From positions 13,679,921 through 13,743,920 of the forward strand of contig NC_044554.1 in NCBI RefSeq assembly GCF_007565055.1: a stretch of DNA of 64,000 bases. Direction: 5' to 3'. The translations under genes were made by a program, and so were the position numbers. The notes under the pieces are model-generated. The model searched no databases. It worked only from the letters and a program-made list of their open reading frames with translations, and was not told the DNA's origin. Source of the DNA: Rhinopithecus roxellana (Eukaryota > Chordata > Mammalia > Primates > Cercopithecidae). Below are positions 10,222 through 21,535 of the stretch, one piece after another (position 1 is the stretch's first letter; each line of letters opens with the position of its first letter).

Positions 10222-10519
10222 GCCAGACGTGGTGGCTCACACTTGTAATCCGAGCACTTTGGGAGGCCAAGGTGAGCAGATCATGAGATCAGGAGTTCAA
10301 GACTAGCCTGGCCAATATGGTGAAACCCTGTCTCTACTAAAAATACAAAAATTAGCTGGGCATGGTAGCGTGCTTCTACAGTTCCAGCTACTCGGGAGGC
10401 TGAGGCAGAGGAAGCGCTTGAACCTGGGAGATGGAGGTTGCGGTGAGCCGAGATCGTGCCACTGCACTCCAGCCTGGGTGACAGAGCAAGACTTTGTCTC
10501 AAAAAAAAAAAAAAAAAAA
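10222..10519 (+). mobile_element. Alu, plus strand
   Basis: A full dimer runs from ggccagacgtggtggctcac to an A-run at 10501-10519. It interrupts L1M sequence. Confidence 0.92.
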
Positions 10520-10559
10520 TTGTGTTTTCTTCTTGTAAAATTTTTATTAAAACATTTAA

Positions 10560-11420
10560 TTTTAAAGTAATTTCAGAGTCACAAGACCTTGCAAAAGTGG
10601 TACAGAGTTCTTTGTGTACTCTTTATTCAACTTCCCCCACGTTGATATCTTAACCATAGAACATTGTTGAAACCAATAAATTGACATTGACACAATGTTA
10701 TTAATTCAAGAAAGATTTTACTTGGATTTTACCAGTTTTACATGCACTCTTTGTGTGTGTACTTCTAACAGATTGTATCATTTGTGTAGATTAGAATAAT
10801 CACCACAGTCAGGATGCCAAACTTTCATTACCACAAAGAACAGTCACACTCTCTCTCTTCAAATCTAAGCCTGACAAATACTGATCTGTTCTCTATCACT
10901 TAAAGTTGCCACTTTGAGAATGTTATATAAATGGAATTATGCAGTATGTCACCTTTTGTGGTTTGCCTTTTTTCACTCAGCGTAATGCCCTTGAGATTCA
11001 TCCATGTTGTTGCCTGTGTCGGTAGTGCATTCCTTTTTTTTTTTTTTGAGATGGAGTTTTGCTCTTGTTGCCCAGCCTGGAGTGCAATGGCACAATCTTG
11101 GTTCACTGCAACTTCTGCCTGCCGGGTTTAAGTGATTCTTCTGCCTCAGCCTCCTGAGTAGCTGGGATTACAGGCATGTGCCACCATGCCTGGCTAATTT
11201 TGTATTTTTAGTAGAGACGGGGTTTCTCCATGTTGGCCAGGCTGGTCTCGAACTCCTGACCTCAGGTGATCCACCGACCTCGGCCTCCCATAGTGCTGGG
11301 ATTACAAGCATGAGCCACCGCTCCTGGCTGTGCTTTCCTTTTTATTGGTAACAAGGATTCCATTGTGTGGATTAACAGTTTATTCACAGGCTAAATGATA
11401 TCTGGGTGTACTTTGCTTCT
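10560..11420 (-). mobile_element. L1M antisense fragment, split by an Alu
   Basis: Antisense L1M words occur at 10560-11032 (acctatcttaacc-like text, then tataaatggaattatgcagt and gagattcatccatgttgttg). They resume at 11330 after the Alu (attccattgtgtggattaac). Confidence 0.65.
11033..11329 (-). mobile_element. Alu, minus strand
   Basis: A full dimer runs from the T-run and gagatggagttttgctcttg to gccaccgctcctggct, inside the L1M fragment. Confidence 0.92.
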
Positions 11421-11421
11421 A

Positions 11422-11714
11422 GTTTTTTTTTGAGATGGAATCTTGCTGTGTCACCCAGGCTGGAGTGCAGTGGTGTGATCACATCTCACTGCAACCGCCA
11501 CCTCCCAGGTTCAAGCGATTCTCCTGGCTCAGCTTCCCAAGTAGCTGGGACTACAGGCATGTGCCACCACACCTGGCTAATTTTTGTATTTTTAGTAGAG
11601 ATGGGGTTTCACCATGTTGGCCAGGCTGATTATGAACTGCTGGCCTCAAATGATCCGCCCGCCTCAGCCTCCCAAAGTGCTGGAATTACAGGCGTGAGCC
11701 ACTGCGCCTAGCCT
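11422..11714 (-). mobile_element. Alu, minus strand
   Basis: A full dimer runs from gagatggaatcttgctgtgt to gccactgcgcctagcc. Confidence 0.92.
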
Positions 11715-11849
11715 GGTGAGACAATTTTGGAATGTAGTGATACAAGTTTATATCCTTATTCAGTAAGCCTTAACCCTTCTCTGTAGTATAAATTCAAGCT
11801 CATAAGCCCATGACTTTGGAATACTTCTTATGGATTGCCTAATTTTCAT

Positions 11850-12150
11850 TTCTTTCTTTCTTTCTTTTTTTTTTTGAGATGGAGACTCGCTCCGTCATCC
11901 AGGCTGGAGTGTAGTGGCGCGATCTCGGCTCGCTGCAAGCTCCGCCCCCTGGGTTCACGCCGTTCTTCTGCCTCAGCCTCCTGAGTAGCTGGGACTACAG
12001 GTGCCCGCCACCATGCCTGGTGAATTTTTTGTATTTTTAGTAGAGACAGGGTTTCACCGTATTAGCCAGGATGGTCTCAATCTCCTGGCCTCTTAATCTG
12101 CCCGCCTCCCAGAGTGCTGGGATTACAGGCGTGAGCCACGGCGCCCGGCC
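11850..12150 (-). mobile_element. AluY-like, minus strand
   Basis: It is preceded by a (TTTC)n tail at about 11850-11866. The body runs to gccacggcgcccggcc and carries the AluY words ctgcaagctccgccccctgg and gttagccaggatggtctc-like text. Confidence 0.9.
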
Positions 12151-12164
12151 CTCATTTCTTTTTT

Positions 12165-12370
12165 TTTTACACATTTGTTTATTCAACAAACATTTTTGCT
12201 TACCACCTCTACAATAGAATACAGTAAATGGACACGAAGCAGATACCTAGTTCTGCAGATAGCTAGTGCCAGGGTGTGTGTTGGATGCTAAAAGAGTAAG
12301 ATAATTAAAGTAGAAGAGATTACATTGTGAAAAGACCATTGCAGGCCAGTGTGATGAGGTACAGTAGTGC
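12165..12370 (-). mobile_element. Possible L2/MIR-type fragment
   Basis: The text tttgtttattcaacaaacat followed by ttgcttaccacctctacaat resembles the antisense 3' end of L2. The remainder is diverged. Confidence 0.4.
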
Positions 12371-12379
12371 TTAGGTTTC

Positions 12380-12675
12380 TTTTCTTTTTTATTTGAGATG
12401 GAGTCTTGCTCTGTTGCCCAGGCTGGAGTGCAGTGGCCTGATCTCAGCTCACTGCAACCTCTGCCTCCTGGGTTCAAGTGATTCTCCTGCCTCAATCTCA
12501 TGAGTAGCTGGAATTACAAGCGCCTGCCCCCATTTCTGGCTAATTTTTTGTATTTTTAATAGAGACAGAGTTTCACCGTCTTGGTCAGGCAGGTCTCGAA
12601 CTCCTGACCTTATGATCCACCTGCCATGGCCTACCAAAGCACTGGAATTACAGGCTTGAGCCACTGCGCCTGGCC
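12380..12675 (-). mobile_element. Alu, minus strand
   Basis: A full dimer runs from gagatggagtcttgctctgt to ccactgcgcctggcc. Confidence 0.92.
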
Positions 12676-12711
12676 AGATTTCATTTTAACATTGTCATTT
12701 TAATGAAATAA

Positions 12712-12993
12712 TTTTTTTTTTTCTTCTTGAGACGGTCTGGCTCTGTCACCCAGGCAGGAATGCAGTGGCATGATCTTGGTTCACTGTAACCCCCGCCTCT
12801 GGGGTTCAGGTGCTCCTCATGCCTCATCCTCCCGAGTAACTGGGTTTACAGGCATGTGCCACCATGCCCAGCTTATTTTCTTTGTATTTTTAGTAGAGCC
12901 TGGTCAGCAACTCCTGGCCTAAGCCTCAAGTGATCTACCGGCCTGAGCCTCCCAAAATGCTGGGATTACAGTCATGAGCTACTGCACCCGGCC
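12712..12993 (-). mobile_element. Alu, minus strand, diverged
   Basis: The dimer runs from cttgagacggtctggctctg to gctactgcacccggcc, with a deletion after tagtagagcctggtc. Confidence 0.88.
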
Positions 12994-13143
12994 CAGCTTT
13001 ATTTTTTAATTTTTTTTAAAGTAATAAAAGTAATATGGTTATGGTACAAAATTCAGTACAGAATTCAGTATAATACAGAAGATTTAAGAAGTAAGCGTCA
13101 GCTGTGGCTCTACTAATTATTTTTAATTTAAAAATTTTTTAGT

Positions 13144-13441
13144 GGCCAGGCACGGTGGTTCACGCCTGTAATCCCAGCACTTTGGGAGGCTGAGGCTTGT
13201 GGATCACGAGGTCAGGAGATCGAGACCATCCTGGCCAACATGGCGAAACCCCATCTCTTCTAAAAATACAAAAATTAGCCATGTCTGGTGACATGTGCCT
13301 GTAATCCCAGCTACGCAGGAGGCTGAGGCGGGAGAATCGCTTGAACCTGGGAGGTGGAGCTTGCAGTGAGCCGAGATCGTGCCACTGCACTCCAGCCTGG
13401 GCAATAGAACGAGAGTCTGTCTCAAAAAAAAGAAAAAAAAA
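13144..13441 (+). mobile_element. Alu, plus strand
   Basis: A full dimer runs from ggccaggcacggtggttcac to an AAAAGAAAA tail. Confidence 0.92.
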
Positions 13442-13535
13442 TTTTTTTAGCATGTTAATTTAGGGTATTAATTGTTTTGGTGTGTTATTCTTTTATTTGT
13501 ACGTGGTTTTGTTCATTTTTAAAAAATTGAGTCCT

Positions 13536-13837
13536 GGCCGGGCGCGGTGGCTCAAGCCTGTAATCCCAGCACTTTGGGAGGCCGAGACGGGCGGATCACG
13601 AGGTCAGGAGATCGAGACCATCCTGGCTAACACGGTGAAACCCCATCTTTACTAAAAATACAAAAAATTAGCCGGGCGAGGTGGCGGGCGCCTGTGGTCC
13701 CAGCTACTCGGGAGGCTGAGGCAGGAGAATGGCGTGAACCTGGGAGACGAAGCTTGCAGTGAGCTGAGATCCGGCCACTGCACTCCAGCCCAGGCGACAA
13801 AGCAAGACTCCGTCTCAAAAAAAAAAAAAAAAAAAAA
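13536..13837 (+). mobile_element. AluY, Old World monkey type, plus strand
   Basis: A near-consensus young Alu carries ggctcaagcctgtaatccc, gccgagacgggcggatcacg and gagatccggccactgcactc, the complements of the monkey variants. It ends in a 21-A tail. Confidence 0.92.
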
Positions 13838-13892
13838 ATTGAGTCCTAACATGCATGTATATTCATGTATGTAAAGTGCATTGATCTTTTAA

Positions 13893-14138
13893 AGATCAGT
13901 GAGGATCACTTGAGGTCAGGAGTTTGAGACCAGCCTGGTCAACATGATGAAACCCCATCTCTACTAAAAATAACAAAAATTAGCTGGGAGTGGTGGCATG
14001 TGCCTGTAGTCCCAGCTATTCGAGAGTCTGAGGTGGGAGAATTGCTTGAACACAGGGAGTGGAGGTTGCTGTGAGCTGAGATCGCGCCACTGAATGCCAG
14101 CCTGGGCGATGCAGTGAAACTCCATTTTAAGGAAAAAA
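13893..14138 (+). mobile_element. 5'-truncated Alu, plus strand
   Basis: It lacks the head and begins at gaggatcacttgaggtcagg; the right arm ends at gtgaaactccattttaagga. Confidence 0.88.
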
Positions 14139-14165
14139 CATCATTTTTAATTTTAATTTTGTTGT

Positions 14166-14283
14166 TTAGAGATAGGGTCTTACTTTGTTGCCTAGGCTGC
14201 CTTCACCCTCTTGGGTTTGGCTGATTCCCCACCTCAGCCTCCCAAGTAGCTGGGACTACAAGTGCCTACCACCATGCCTGGCA
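14166..14283 (-). mobile_element. Alu monomer fragment, minus strand
   Basis: One diverged arm (gatagggtcttactttgttg to ccaccatgcctggca) lies directly upstream of a younger Alu. Confidence 0.8.
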
Positions 14284-14291
14284 GTGCACTC

Positions 14292-14601
14292 ATTTTTTGT
14301 TTGTTTGTTTGTTTGTTTTTTGAGACGGAGTCTTGCTCTGTCACTAGGCTGGAGTGCAGTGGCACGATCTTGGCTCACTGCAACCTCCGCTTCCCTGGTT
14401 CAAGCCATTCTCCTGCCTCAGCCTTCTGAGTAGCTGGGAGTACAGGCTTGTGCCACCACTTCCCAGCTAATTTTTGTAGTTTTAGTAGAGACAAGGTTTC
14501 ACCATGTTGGCCATGCTGCTCTCGATCTCCTGACCTCATGATCCACCTGCCTCGGCCTCCCAAAGTGCTGGGATTACAGGCGTGAGCCACCGCACCCGGC
14601 C
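14292..14601 (-). mobile_element. AluY-like, minus strand, with target duplication
   Basis: A full dimer carries a (TTTG)n tail. Flanks agtgcactcat (14283-14293) and agtgcattcat (14602-14612) are the target-site duplication with one change. Confidence 0.93.
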
Positions 14602-14830
14602 CAGTGCATTCATCTTAGTTGTACAGTTTGATGATTTTTTTTACATTTATTTATACCCCTGTAACCACCACGTAGATCAGTATATAAAAGCCTTTCAATG
14701 CTCCATAAGTTTTCTCATGCCTCCCCCGAGTCTATACCACCTAGAAGCAACAACTTTTCTGATATCTATCATTACTGCTTAGTTTTGTCTGTTCTTGAAT
14801 TTCATATAAATGAAATCATATAGAATATAC

Positions 14831-15119
14831 AGTCATCCCTCAGTATCCTTGGAGGATTGGTTCCGGGACACCCTCAGATAACAAAATCTGAGGATACTCA
14901 AGTCCCTTGTAACCTTCACACATCCTTCTGTATATTTTAAATTATCTCTAAATTACTAATAATACATTATACAATGTAAATACCATGTCAATAGTTGTTA
15001 CACGGTGTTTTTTAAAATTTGTAGTTTTAATTTTATCGTTATTATTTATTTGCTTTTGATTGTTTTTGATCCATGATTGGTTGAACCTATGGATACAGAA
15101 TCCACAGTTTCAGAGGGCT

Positions 15120-15125
<6 letters not shown>
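14831..15125 (+). mobile_element. MER2 DNA transposon (Tigger-related, non-autonomous), near complete
   Basis: The left end (cagtcatccctcagtatcct) and right end (cacagtttcagagggctgac) are inverted-repeat-like. The interior matches MER2 as I recall it: ggaggattggttccgggaca, gaggatactcaagtcccttg, ccatgattggttgaacctat. It carries no coding sequence; such elements were moved by a Tigger transposase. Confidence 0.8.

Positions 15126-15151
<26 letters not shown>
15124..15151 (+). repeat. (TA)n microsatellite
   Basis: About 14 TA units lie at the junction of the MER2 right end and a minus-strand Alu T-tail. Confidence 0.9.
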
Positions 15152-15171
<20 letters not shown>

Positions 15172-15374
15172 GAGACTGGGTCTTGCTTTGTTGGCTGGCA
15201 GTGGCCTGATCATAGCTCACTGCCACCTCAAATTCCTGGCCTCAAATGATCCTCCTGCCTCAGGCTCCTGAGTAGCTGGGACTGTGAGTAGCTGGGACTA
15301 CAGGCTAGCACCACCATGCCCAGCTGTTTTTAACATTTTTTGTAAAGATGGGATCTCCCTATGTTGCCCAGGCT
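15152..15374 (-). mobile_element. Old Alu (J-like), minus strand, truncated
   Basis: The diverged dimer starts at agagactgggtcttgctttg and breaks off at ttgcccaggctcaaag. It holds a tandem copy of gagtagctgggact. Confidence 0.82.
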
Positions 15375-15556
15375 CAAAGATGTAGTTTTGATTGAACTAC
15401 TTTACAGTCCCACAAGTGTAAAGACACTTACGGTTGCTTCACATTGTTGCCCACACGTGGCAGTGTCATTTTAATAAATTTTACCTATTATGGGTGTGTA
15501 TTGATATTTCATTATGGTTTTCAATTGCATTTTCCTGAGTTATGATGTTAAACATC

Positions 15557-15852
15557 TTTTTTTTTATTTTTTTGAGACGGAGTCTTGCTCTGTCGCCAGG
15601 CTGGAATGCAGTGTCATGATGTCAACTCACTGCAACCTCCATCTCCTGGATACAAGCAATTCTCCTGCCTCAGCCTCCTGAGTAGCTGGGACTACAGGTG
15701 TGTGCCACTGCGCCCAGCTAATTTTTGTATTTTTAGTACAGATGGGGTTTCACCATGTTGGCCAGGATGGTCTTGATCTCTTGACCTCGTGATCTGCCCG
15801 CCTTTGCCTCCCAAAGTGCTGGAATTACAGGCATGAGCCACCGGGCCAGGCC
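15557..15852 (-). mobile_element. Alu, minus strand
   Basis: A full dimer runs from gagacggagtcttgctctgt to gccaccgggccaggcc. Confidence 0.92.
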
Positions 15853-16060
15853 AACATCTTTTTATATGTTTCTTGGTTATTTGAGTTTCCTATTTTGTGA
15901 AGTGCCTTTTTAAGTCTTTTGCCCCCTACCCTTTAAAAAAAATACTGTGTTGCAAGTTTTTCTTATGATTTATAAAAAGTTCTAGATTTTCAGATGATTT
16001 CTTTTTCAGATGTATGTATAAGTTGTGTATCTTTCTAATCATTATGGGTATCATTTTGTA

Positions 16061-16611
16061 ATCTAAAAGTAAACTGAAAATCAGGAGGGCATTCTAAACT
16101 GGTTCTGGAAGAACCAATAATAATTTGCCAAGTAAAATAAGGGGGCAGGGCAAGGACCTTCCATGCAGAAGAAACACTGCAGTTGGTGTCAACATGTGGA
16201 GTTTAAAAGGGCGTGTAGTCTTTGAATGTCAAGCAGGTTAGTAAGGCTGGAGTGCAGGGTGTGGTAAGCAATTAGTAGGGCTCTGAGGAAGTCAAACAAA
16301 GGACTGGGAAGCTGCTAAGGGGCACACACTCAGGTTTTTAGAAAGATTCCTTTAGCTATTGTGTGGAGAATTGCTTAGAGGCCAGGCGCTCCATTGGGAG
16401 GCTATTGCATGAGACTTCAGGAGACTGGTGTGTATTAAGGGGCTAGAATCCACTAGACTTAGTGTCCAGTTTAATGTGAGAGAAGAGTGGGAGGGTTCTA
16501 GGATGAATTCCGTGTTTCTGAATTAGCTAAATTTATGGTGTTGCCATTCTTCTCAATAGGGAATGCAGAGCATGTTTCAGAAAAATTATTGGTGACTTTG
16601 GCCAGCCTTTT
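16061..16611. other. Intronic sequence without recognised gene
   Basis: Purine-rich text (ccttccatgcagaagaaaca, gaagctgctaaggggcacac) resembles a medium-reiterated old repeat, but I cannot name it. No splice-flanked coding frame is apparent. Confidence 0.5.
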
Positions 16612-16927
16612 CTTTCTTTTTTTTTTTTTTTTTTTTGATACGGGGTCTTGCTCTTTTGCTCAGGCTGGAGTGTAGTGGCGCGATCTCAGCTCTCACTGCA
16701 GCCTCCGCCTCCCAAGTTCAAGCAATTCTCCCACCTCAGCCTCCTGAGTAGCTGGAATTATAGTGCCACCACCACGGTTGGCTAATTTTTGTATTTTTTT
16801 TTTTTTTTAGTTGAAATGGGTTTCACCACGTTGGCCAGACTGGTCCCGAGCTCCTGGCCTCAGGTGATCCGCCATCCTCTGCCCCCCAAAGTGCTGGGAT
16901 TGTAGGCATGAGCCACCGTGCCCAGCC
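16612..16927 (-). mobile_element. Alu, minus strand
   Basis: The dimer runs from a long T-run and gatacggggtcttgctcttt to gccaccgtgcccagcc. It contains a second internal T-run at 16794-16808. Confidence 0.9.
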
Positions 16928-17416
16928 TCGCCAGACTTTTTGAGGTCTCCATATGAATTCCTTTAAGGGCTCTTTGGTCAGTGTTTGTAGCTAGAGCACT
17001 GGGAAGAGCTCTGTTGAGGAGGATGTATATTGGGAGTTGTCAGGTATAGCTGATGGTAGGGAACTGGCTGAATGAAGGTGCATAAACTCGTGAAGAGAAG
17101 GCTACAGATAGGGTTGGTAAAGGAGGAGCCAGAGAGATGGGAGACCCAGGAGAAAGTTGTCTCACAGAAACCAAGGGAATATAGCATTTCAAGAAGTGCA
17201 TGGTCAGCAGTGTTAGTCTGCAGATAAAATTCAAGTGAGATGAGCCTTAATCTTGGCCTTTGCTTCTGGTAGTTAGAAAATCATTAGAGACTATAGCTGG
17301 AGCTATCTTAGCACAGTGTTTTGAAATAAAAGCAACCTTGCAGCTGTATGAATGAATAGGAAGACAGAGCAGGGTCCTTTTTTGTTTATTTCTCTTAAGA
17401 TTAGTTATTGAATAAG

Positions 17417-17448
<32 letters not shown>

Positions 17449-17495
17449 AAGGAGAAAAGGTGCTTTTAATTTTTTTTGTAAAAAAAAGGGGGGAT
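16928..17495. other. Intronic sequence with a TG microsatellite
   Basis: No gene is recognised. A (TG)n tract of about 14 units lies at 17420-17448. Minus-strand reading frames through it encode Thr-His runs and are not genes. Confidence 0.6.
17420..17448 (+). repeat. (TG)n microsatellite
   Basis: There are about 14 uninterrupted TG units, a likely polymorphic and Z-DNA-prone tract. Confidence 0.95.
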
Positions 17496-17803
17496 GCTGG
17501 GCGTGGTGGCTCACTACTGTAATCCTAGCACTTTGGGAGGCTGAGGCGGGTAGATCTCCTGAGGTCAGGAGTTCGAGACCAGCCTGGCCAACATGGCGAA
17601 ACCCCATCTCTACTAAAAATATAAAAATTAGCCAGGAGTGGTGACCCACCCCTGTAATCCCAGCTACTCTGTAGGCTGAGGAAGGATAATTCGCCTGAAC
17701 CTGAGAGGTGGAGGTTGCAGTGAGCCAGATCGTGCTGCTGCTCTCAAACCTAGACAACAGAGTGAGACTCTGTCTCCACTGCCCCCCCAAAAAAGAAAAA
17801 AAA
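17496..17803 (+). mobile_element. Alu, plus strand
   Basis: The dimer runs from gctgggcgtggtggctcact to a C-run (gcccccccaaaa) and A-tail. Confidence 0.9.
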
Positions 17804-18030
17804 GGATGGCAAGGAGCTAGTAGAAAGTTAGAGGTTGAAAATATGGGCGAGAAAAGGTGTATTTGGAGCAAAAATCCTGAGTTGTCAAGAAGTAGTGGGA
17901 TTACAGCACAGGTTTTCAATGGACAGGGATGGGATGGGTTGTGGGGAGGCGAACGACAACTCTTTATTCTCAGATGAGGAATGCTGTAGGGATGTGTGTT
18001 TGTGTGTGTGTGTTTTAAGAAATGAATTCT

Positions 18031-18335
18031 TGGCCGGGCGCGGTGGCTCACGCCTGTAATCCCAGCACTTTGGGAGGTCGAGGCGGGTGGATCACGAGAT
18101 CAGGAGATTGAGACCATCCTGGCTAACACTGTGAAACCCCGTCTCTACTAAACAAAATACAAAAAATTAGCTGGGTGTGGTGGCGGGCACCTGTAGTCCC
18201 AGCTACTCGGGAGGCTGAGGCAGGAGAATCATGTGAACCCGGGAGGTGGAGCTTGCAGTGAGCTGAGATCGCGCCACTGCATTCCAGGCTGGGAGACAGA
18301 GCGAGACCCCGTCTCAGAAAAAAAAAAAAAAAGAA
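18031..18335 (+). mobile_element. AluY-like, plus strand, with target duplication
   Basis: A near-consensus dimer is flanked by agaaatgaattct on both sides (about 18017-18029 and 18332-18344). It was inserted into the start of the Alu fragment that follows. Confidence 0.93.
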
Positions 18336-18337
18336 AT

Positions 18338-18461
18338 GAATTCTCATTATGTTGCCCAGGCTGGACTCAAACTCAAATTTCTGGGCTCAAATGATCCTCC
18401 TGCTTCATCAGCCTTCTGAGTAGCTGGGACTACAGGTGTTTGCCCTACTGTGCCCAGCTAT
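18338..18461 (-). mobile_element. Alu monomer fragment, minus strand
   Basis: One arm (cattatgttgcccaggctgg to ctactgtgcccagct) abuts the plus-strand Alu, making a tail-adjacent inverted pair. Confidence 0.8.
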
Positions 18462-18675
18462 AAGTTGCATGTTTTAAAATACCTATGGTGCGCTTCTCCA
18501 TACCTTTCTGGAATATTGCGTAATACATGATATGGGTGCCATATTATTTTTGGAAAACCCAAAAAACTTGAATAGGGAAGCATCTGGTCCCAAGGATTGT
18601 GGACCTGTGGTAAATATTCAGTAAAGATTGGCTGTTTTGTGGTTGTTAGGCTTTTGTTGCTTGCTTATTTGTTTC

Positions 18676-18980
18676 TTTTTTTTTTTTTTTTTTTTTTTGA
18701 GACGGAGTCTTGCTCTGCCACCAAGGCTGGAGTGCAGTGGCCGGCTCTCAGCTCACTGCAAGCTCCGCCTCCCGGGTTCACGCCATTCTCCTGTCTCAGC
18801 CTCCCGAGTAGTTGGGACTACAGGCGCCCGCCTCGTCGCCCGGCTAGTTTTTTGTATTTTTTAGTAGAGACGGGGTTTCACCGTGTTAGCCAGGATGGTC
18901 TCGATCTCCTGACCTTGTGATCCGCCCGTCTCGGCCTCCCAAAGTGCTGGGATTACAGGCTTGAGCCACCGCGCCCGGCC
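18676..18980 (-). mobile_element. AluY, Old World monkey type, minus strand
   Basis: It carries gtggccggctctcagctcac, gctagttttttgtatttttt, cgcccgtctcggcctccc and ggcttgagccaccgcgcccg. The perfect target duplication gcttatttgtttct lies at about 18661 and 18981. Confidence 0.95.
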
Positions 18981-19131
18981 GCTTATTTGTTTCTAAATAG
19001 CTTATCTAGTTGTGCCAACTCCATTGTATTTCCACCTGTACTTGAGTGTGTTGACTTCTCTGTCCTTGCTCTAGTTCCAGGTTACCTTAATTGCTGTGAT
19101 TTTTGAATACATTTTCTTTTCTTTTTAAAAT

Positions 19132-19247
19132 ACAGATGGGTATCGCTTTGCTGCCCAGGTTAGTCTTGAACTCCTGGCTTCAAGCTGTCCTCCCACCTTG
19201 GCTCCCCAAAGTGTTGGAATTACAGGTGTGAGCCAGTGTGCTTGGCC
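19132..19247 (-). mobile_element. Alu monomer fragment, minus strand
   Basis: A single diverged arm runs from gatgggtatcgctttgctgc to cagtgtgcttggcc. Confidence 0.78.
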
Positions 19248-19249
19248 TG

Positions 19250-20398
19250 ACTACATTTTAGTTTTTGGAAATGCAAGGGCTCTCTCGTACGCCCATATCC
19301 ACTTGATTTTATATTTTTGGGGACCATTCTTGCATATTTTTTCAATAAGATGATATTTTCAAGTCCCTATCTCAGTACTGTTTTGCTATTGGGTTGGGAT
19401 AATATTGAATTTGTAGTTTATTTAGGGAGACCTTGAAGAGTCTTGAATTAGAAACACTTTTTTTAAAAATAAATTTTTTCCAGATTTTAAAAATATTATA
19501 TGCCATATCTAGAAACTATAGGAGTATAAAAAGACAATAAAAATGACTCATATTCTCACCAGCCAGCACGATATGCACAGATAGGACATTGCTAATATTT
19601 TGGTGTATTTCCTTTTGGTCTTTTTCTGTTCCTGTGTTTTTGTTACTTACATTATCATCTCTTACATATGATTTTGTATCCTGCTTTCCTTATTTTACAT
19701 TTTGTTATAAACATTTTTCATGTCTTTAAAAACTTCATAACTAATTATTATTACTATTATTATTTTGAGGCGGGGTCTCGCTCTGTTGCGCAGGCTGCAG
19801 TGCAGTGGCGCGATCTCAGCTCACTGCGAGCTCTGCCCCCTGGGTTCATGCCATTCTCCTGCCTCAGCCTCCCGAGAAGCTGGGACTACAGGTGCCCGCC
19901 ACCATGCCCGGCTAATTTTTTGTATTTTTAGTAGAGATGGGGTTTCACCTTGTTAGCCAGGATGGTCTCCATCTCCTGACCTTGTGATCCGCCTACCTTG
20001 GCCTCCCAAAATGCTGGGATTACAGGCATGAGCCACCACGCCAGGCCCATAACTAATTATTAATGACTAATATTCTAATTTATTTAATTTGCTTAAGTAT
20101 TTCCCTATTGCTAGACAGATGTTTCCAGTTTTCTGGCATGGTATTACTTCAGTGAATATCTTCGTATGCATTTCAGATTTTCTTAGACCAGGTGGAATCC
20201 TGCAAATGGAAATATTAGGTCAAAGACATTGAACCTTTTTAAGGCTCTTAAATTTTGGAAAAGCTCTTTTAAAGAAGAATCAGCAGGAGTAGGACTAATT
20301 AATTATGGGACATGAAGAGAAAAGCAATACAAAATGACAAAATTAAAGGTTTTTTTTGGCTTAGACTGTTAATGAAGAATAAGAAAGTTGCGAGAAAC
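19250..20398 (-). mobile_element. Probable L1M antisense fragments around an AluY
   Basis: Low-identity L1M antisense text is seen at 19250-19735 (gggataatattgaatttgta) and 20048-20260 (gtttccagttttctggcatg, ggaaatattaggtcaaagac). Confidence 0.45.
19764..20046 (-). mobile_element. AluY-like, minus strand, with target duplication
   Basis: The dimer has an (ATT)n tail. It is flanked by cataactaattatta at about 19735 and at 20048. Confidence 0.94.
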
Positions 20399-20399
20399 T

Positions 20400-20690
20400 G
20401 GCTGGGTGCAGTGGCTCATGCCTGTAATCCCCGCGCTTTGGGAGGCCGAGGTGCGCAGATCACTTGAGGTCAGGAGTTCAAGACCAGCCTGGCCAACATG
20501 GTGAAACCCCGTCTCTACTAAAAATACAAAAATTAACTGGGCATGATAGCACATGCCGTAATCCCAGCTACTTGGGAGGCTGAAACACGAGAATCAATTG
20601 AACACAGGAGGTAGACATTGCAGGGAGCCAAGATCTTACCACTGCACTCCAGCCTGGGTGACAGAGCGAGACTCCATTTCAAAAAAGAAA
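20400..20690 (+). mobile_element. Alu, plus strand
   Basis: The dimer runs from gctgggtgcagtggctcatg to ccatttcaaaaaagaaag. Confidence 0.9.
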
Positions 20691-20919
20691 GAGTTGGGAG
20701 AAATTGTTTGGAGATGAGGGAGACTTTGTTTTAGGCATACCAAGTTTAAAGTGACTAGAACCCCAAAGGAAGTATGGTACAGGCAGCTGGTGGTAGGTGG
20801 GAAGATGGGACTTCAAAGAGACATTTAAAGCAATTAGGACAGTAAGGTCAGCTTACTTCAGGAAAGAGGGTGGTTGAGAGAAGAGGGCTTGGTCCGAAAT
20901 TTAGAAAATGTCTTTTGTG

Positions 20920-21535
20920 AGCCAGGTGTGGTGGTCCACACCTGTAATCCCAGCACTTTGGGAGGCCGAAGCGAGTGGATCACTTGAGGCCAGGAGTTTG
21001 AGACCAGCCTGGCCAACATGGCAAAACCCCATGTCTATTAAAAATACAAAAATTAGGCTGGGTGCGGTGGCTCAAGCCTGTAATCCCAGCACTTTGGGAG
21101 GCCGAGACGGGCGGATCACGAGGTCAGGAGATCGAGACCATCCTGGCTAATACGGTGAAACCCCGTCTCTACTAAAAAATACAAAAAACTAGCCGGGCGA
21201 TGAGGTGGGCGCCTGTAGTCCCAGCTACTCGGGAGGCTGAGACAGGAGAATGGCGTGAACCCGGGAGGCGGAGCTTGCAGTGAGCTGAGAGCGGGCCACT
21301 GCACTCCAGCCTGGGCGGCAGAGCAAGACTCCGTCTCAAAAAAAAAAACAAAAAACAAAAAAAACAAAAATTAGCTGGACATGGTGGTGCACGCCTGTAA
21401 TCCCAGCTGATTGGGAGGCTGAGGCACAAGAATCACTTGAATCTGGGAGGTGGAAGTTGAAGTGCACCGAGATCATGCCACTGCACTCCAGCTGGGTGAC
21501 GGAGTAAGACTTTGTCTCAAAAACAAAAAAGAATA
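20920..21535 (+). mobile_element. Outer Alu interrupted by a younger Alu
   Basis: The left arm (20920-21055) stops at aaaaatacaaaaatta. The right arm resumes at 21363 with aaattagctggacatggtgg and runs to a CAAAAAA tail. Confidence 0.9.
21056..21362 (+). mobile_element. AluY, Old World monkey type, nested in an Alu
   Basis: It carries ggctcaagcctgtaatccc, gccgagacgggcgg and aaaaaactagccgggcg. It was inserted in the A-rich middle linker of the outer element with caaaaatta repeated on both sides. Confidence 0.93.

Larger units (their letters stand above)
14613..16060 (-). mobile_element. L1M antisense fragments, interrupted by MER2 and Alus
   Basis: L1M antisense words occur at 14613-14825 (tttcatataaatgaaatcat), 15376-15556 (tacagtcccacaagtgtaaa, tttcattatggttttcaatt) and 15853-16060 (aacatctttttatatgtttc, aagtcttttgccccctac). 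The order is colinear, so they are probably one original insertion. Confidence 0.6.
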
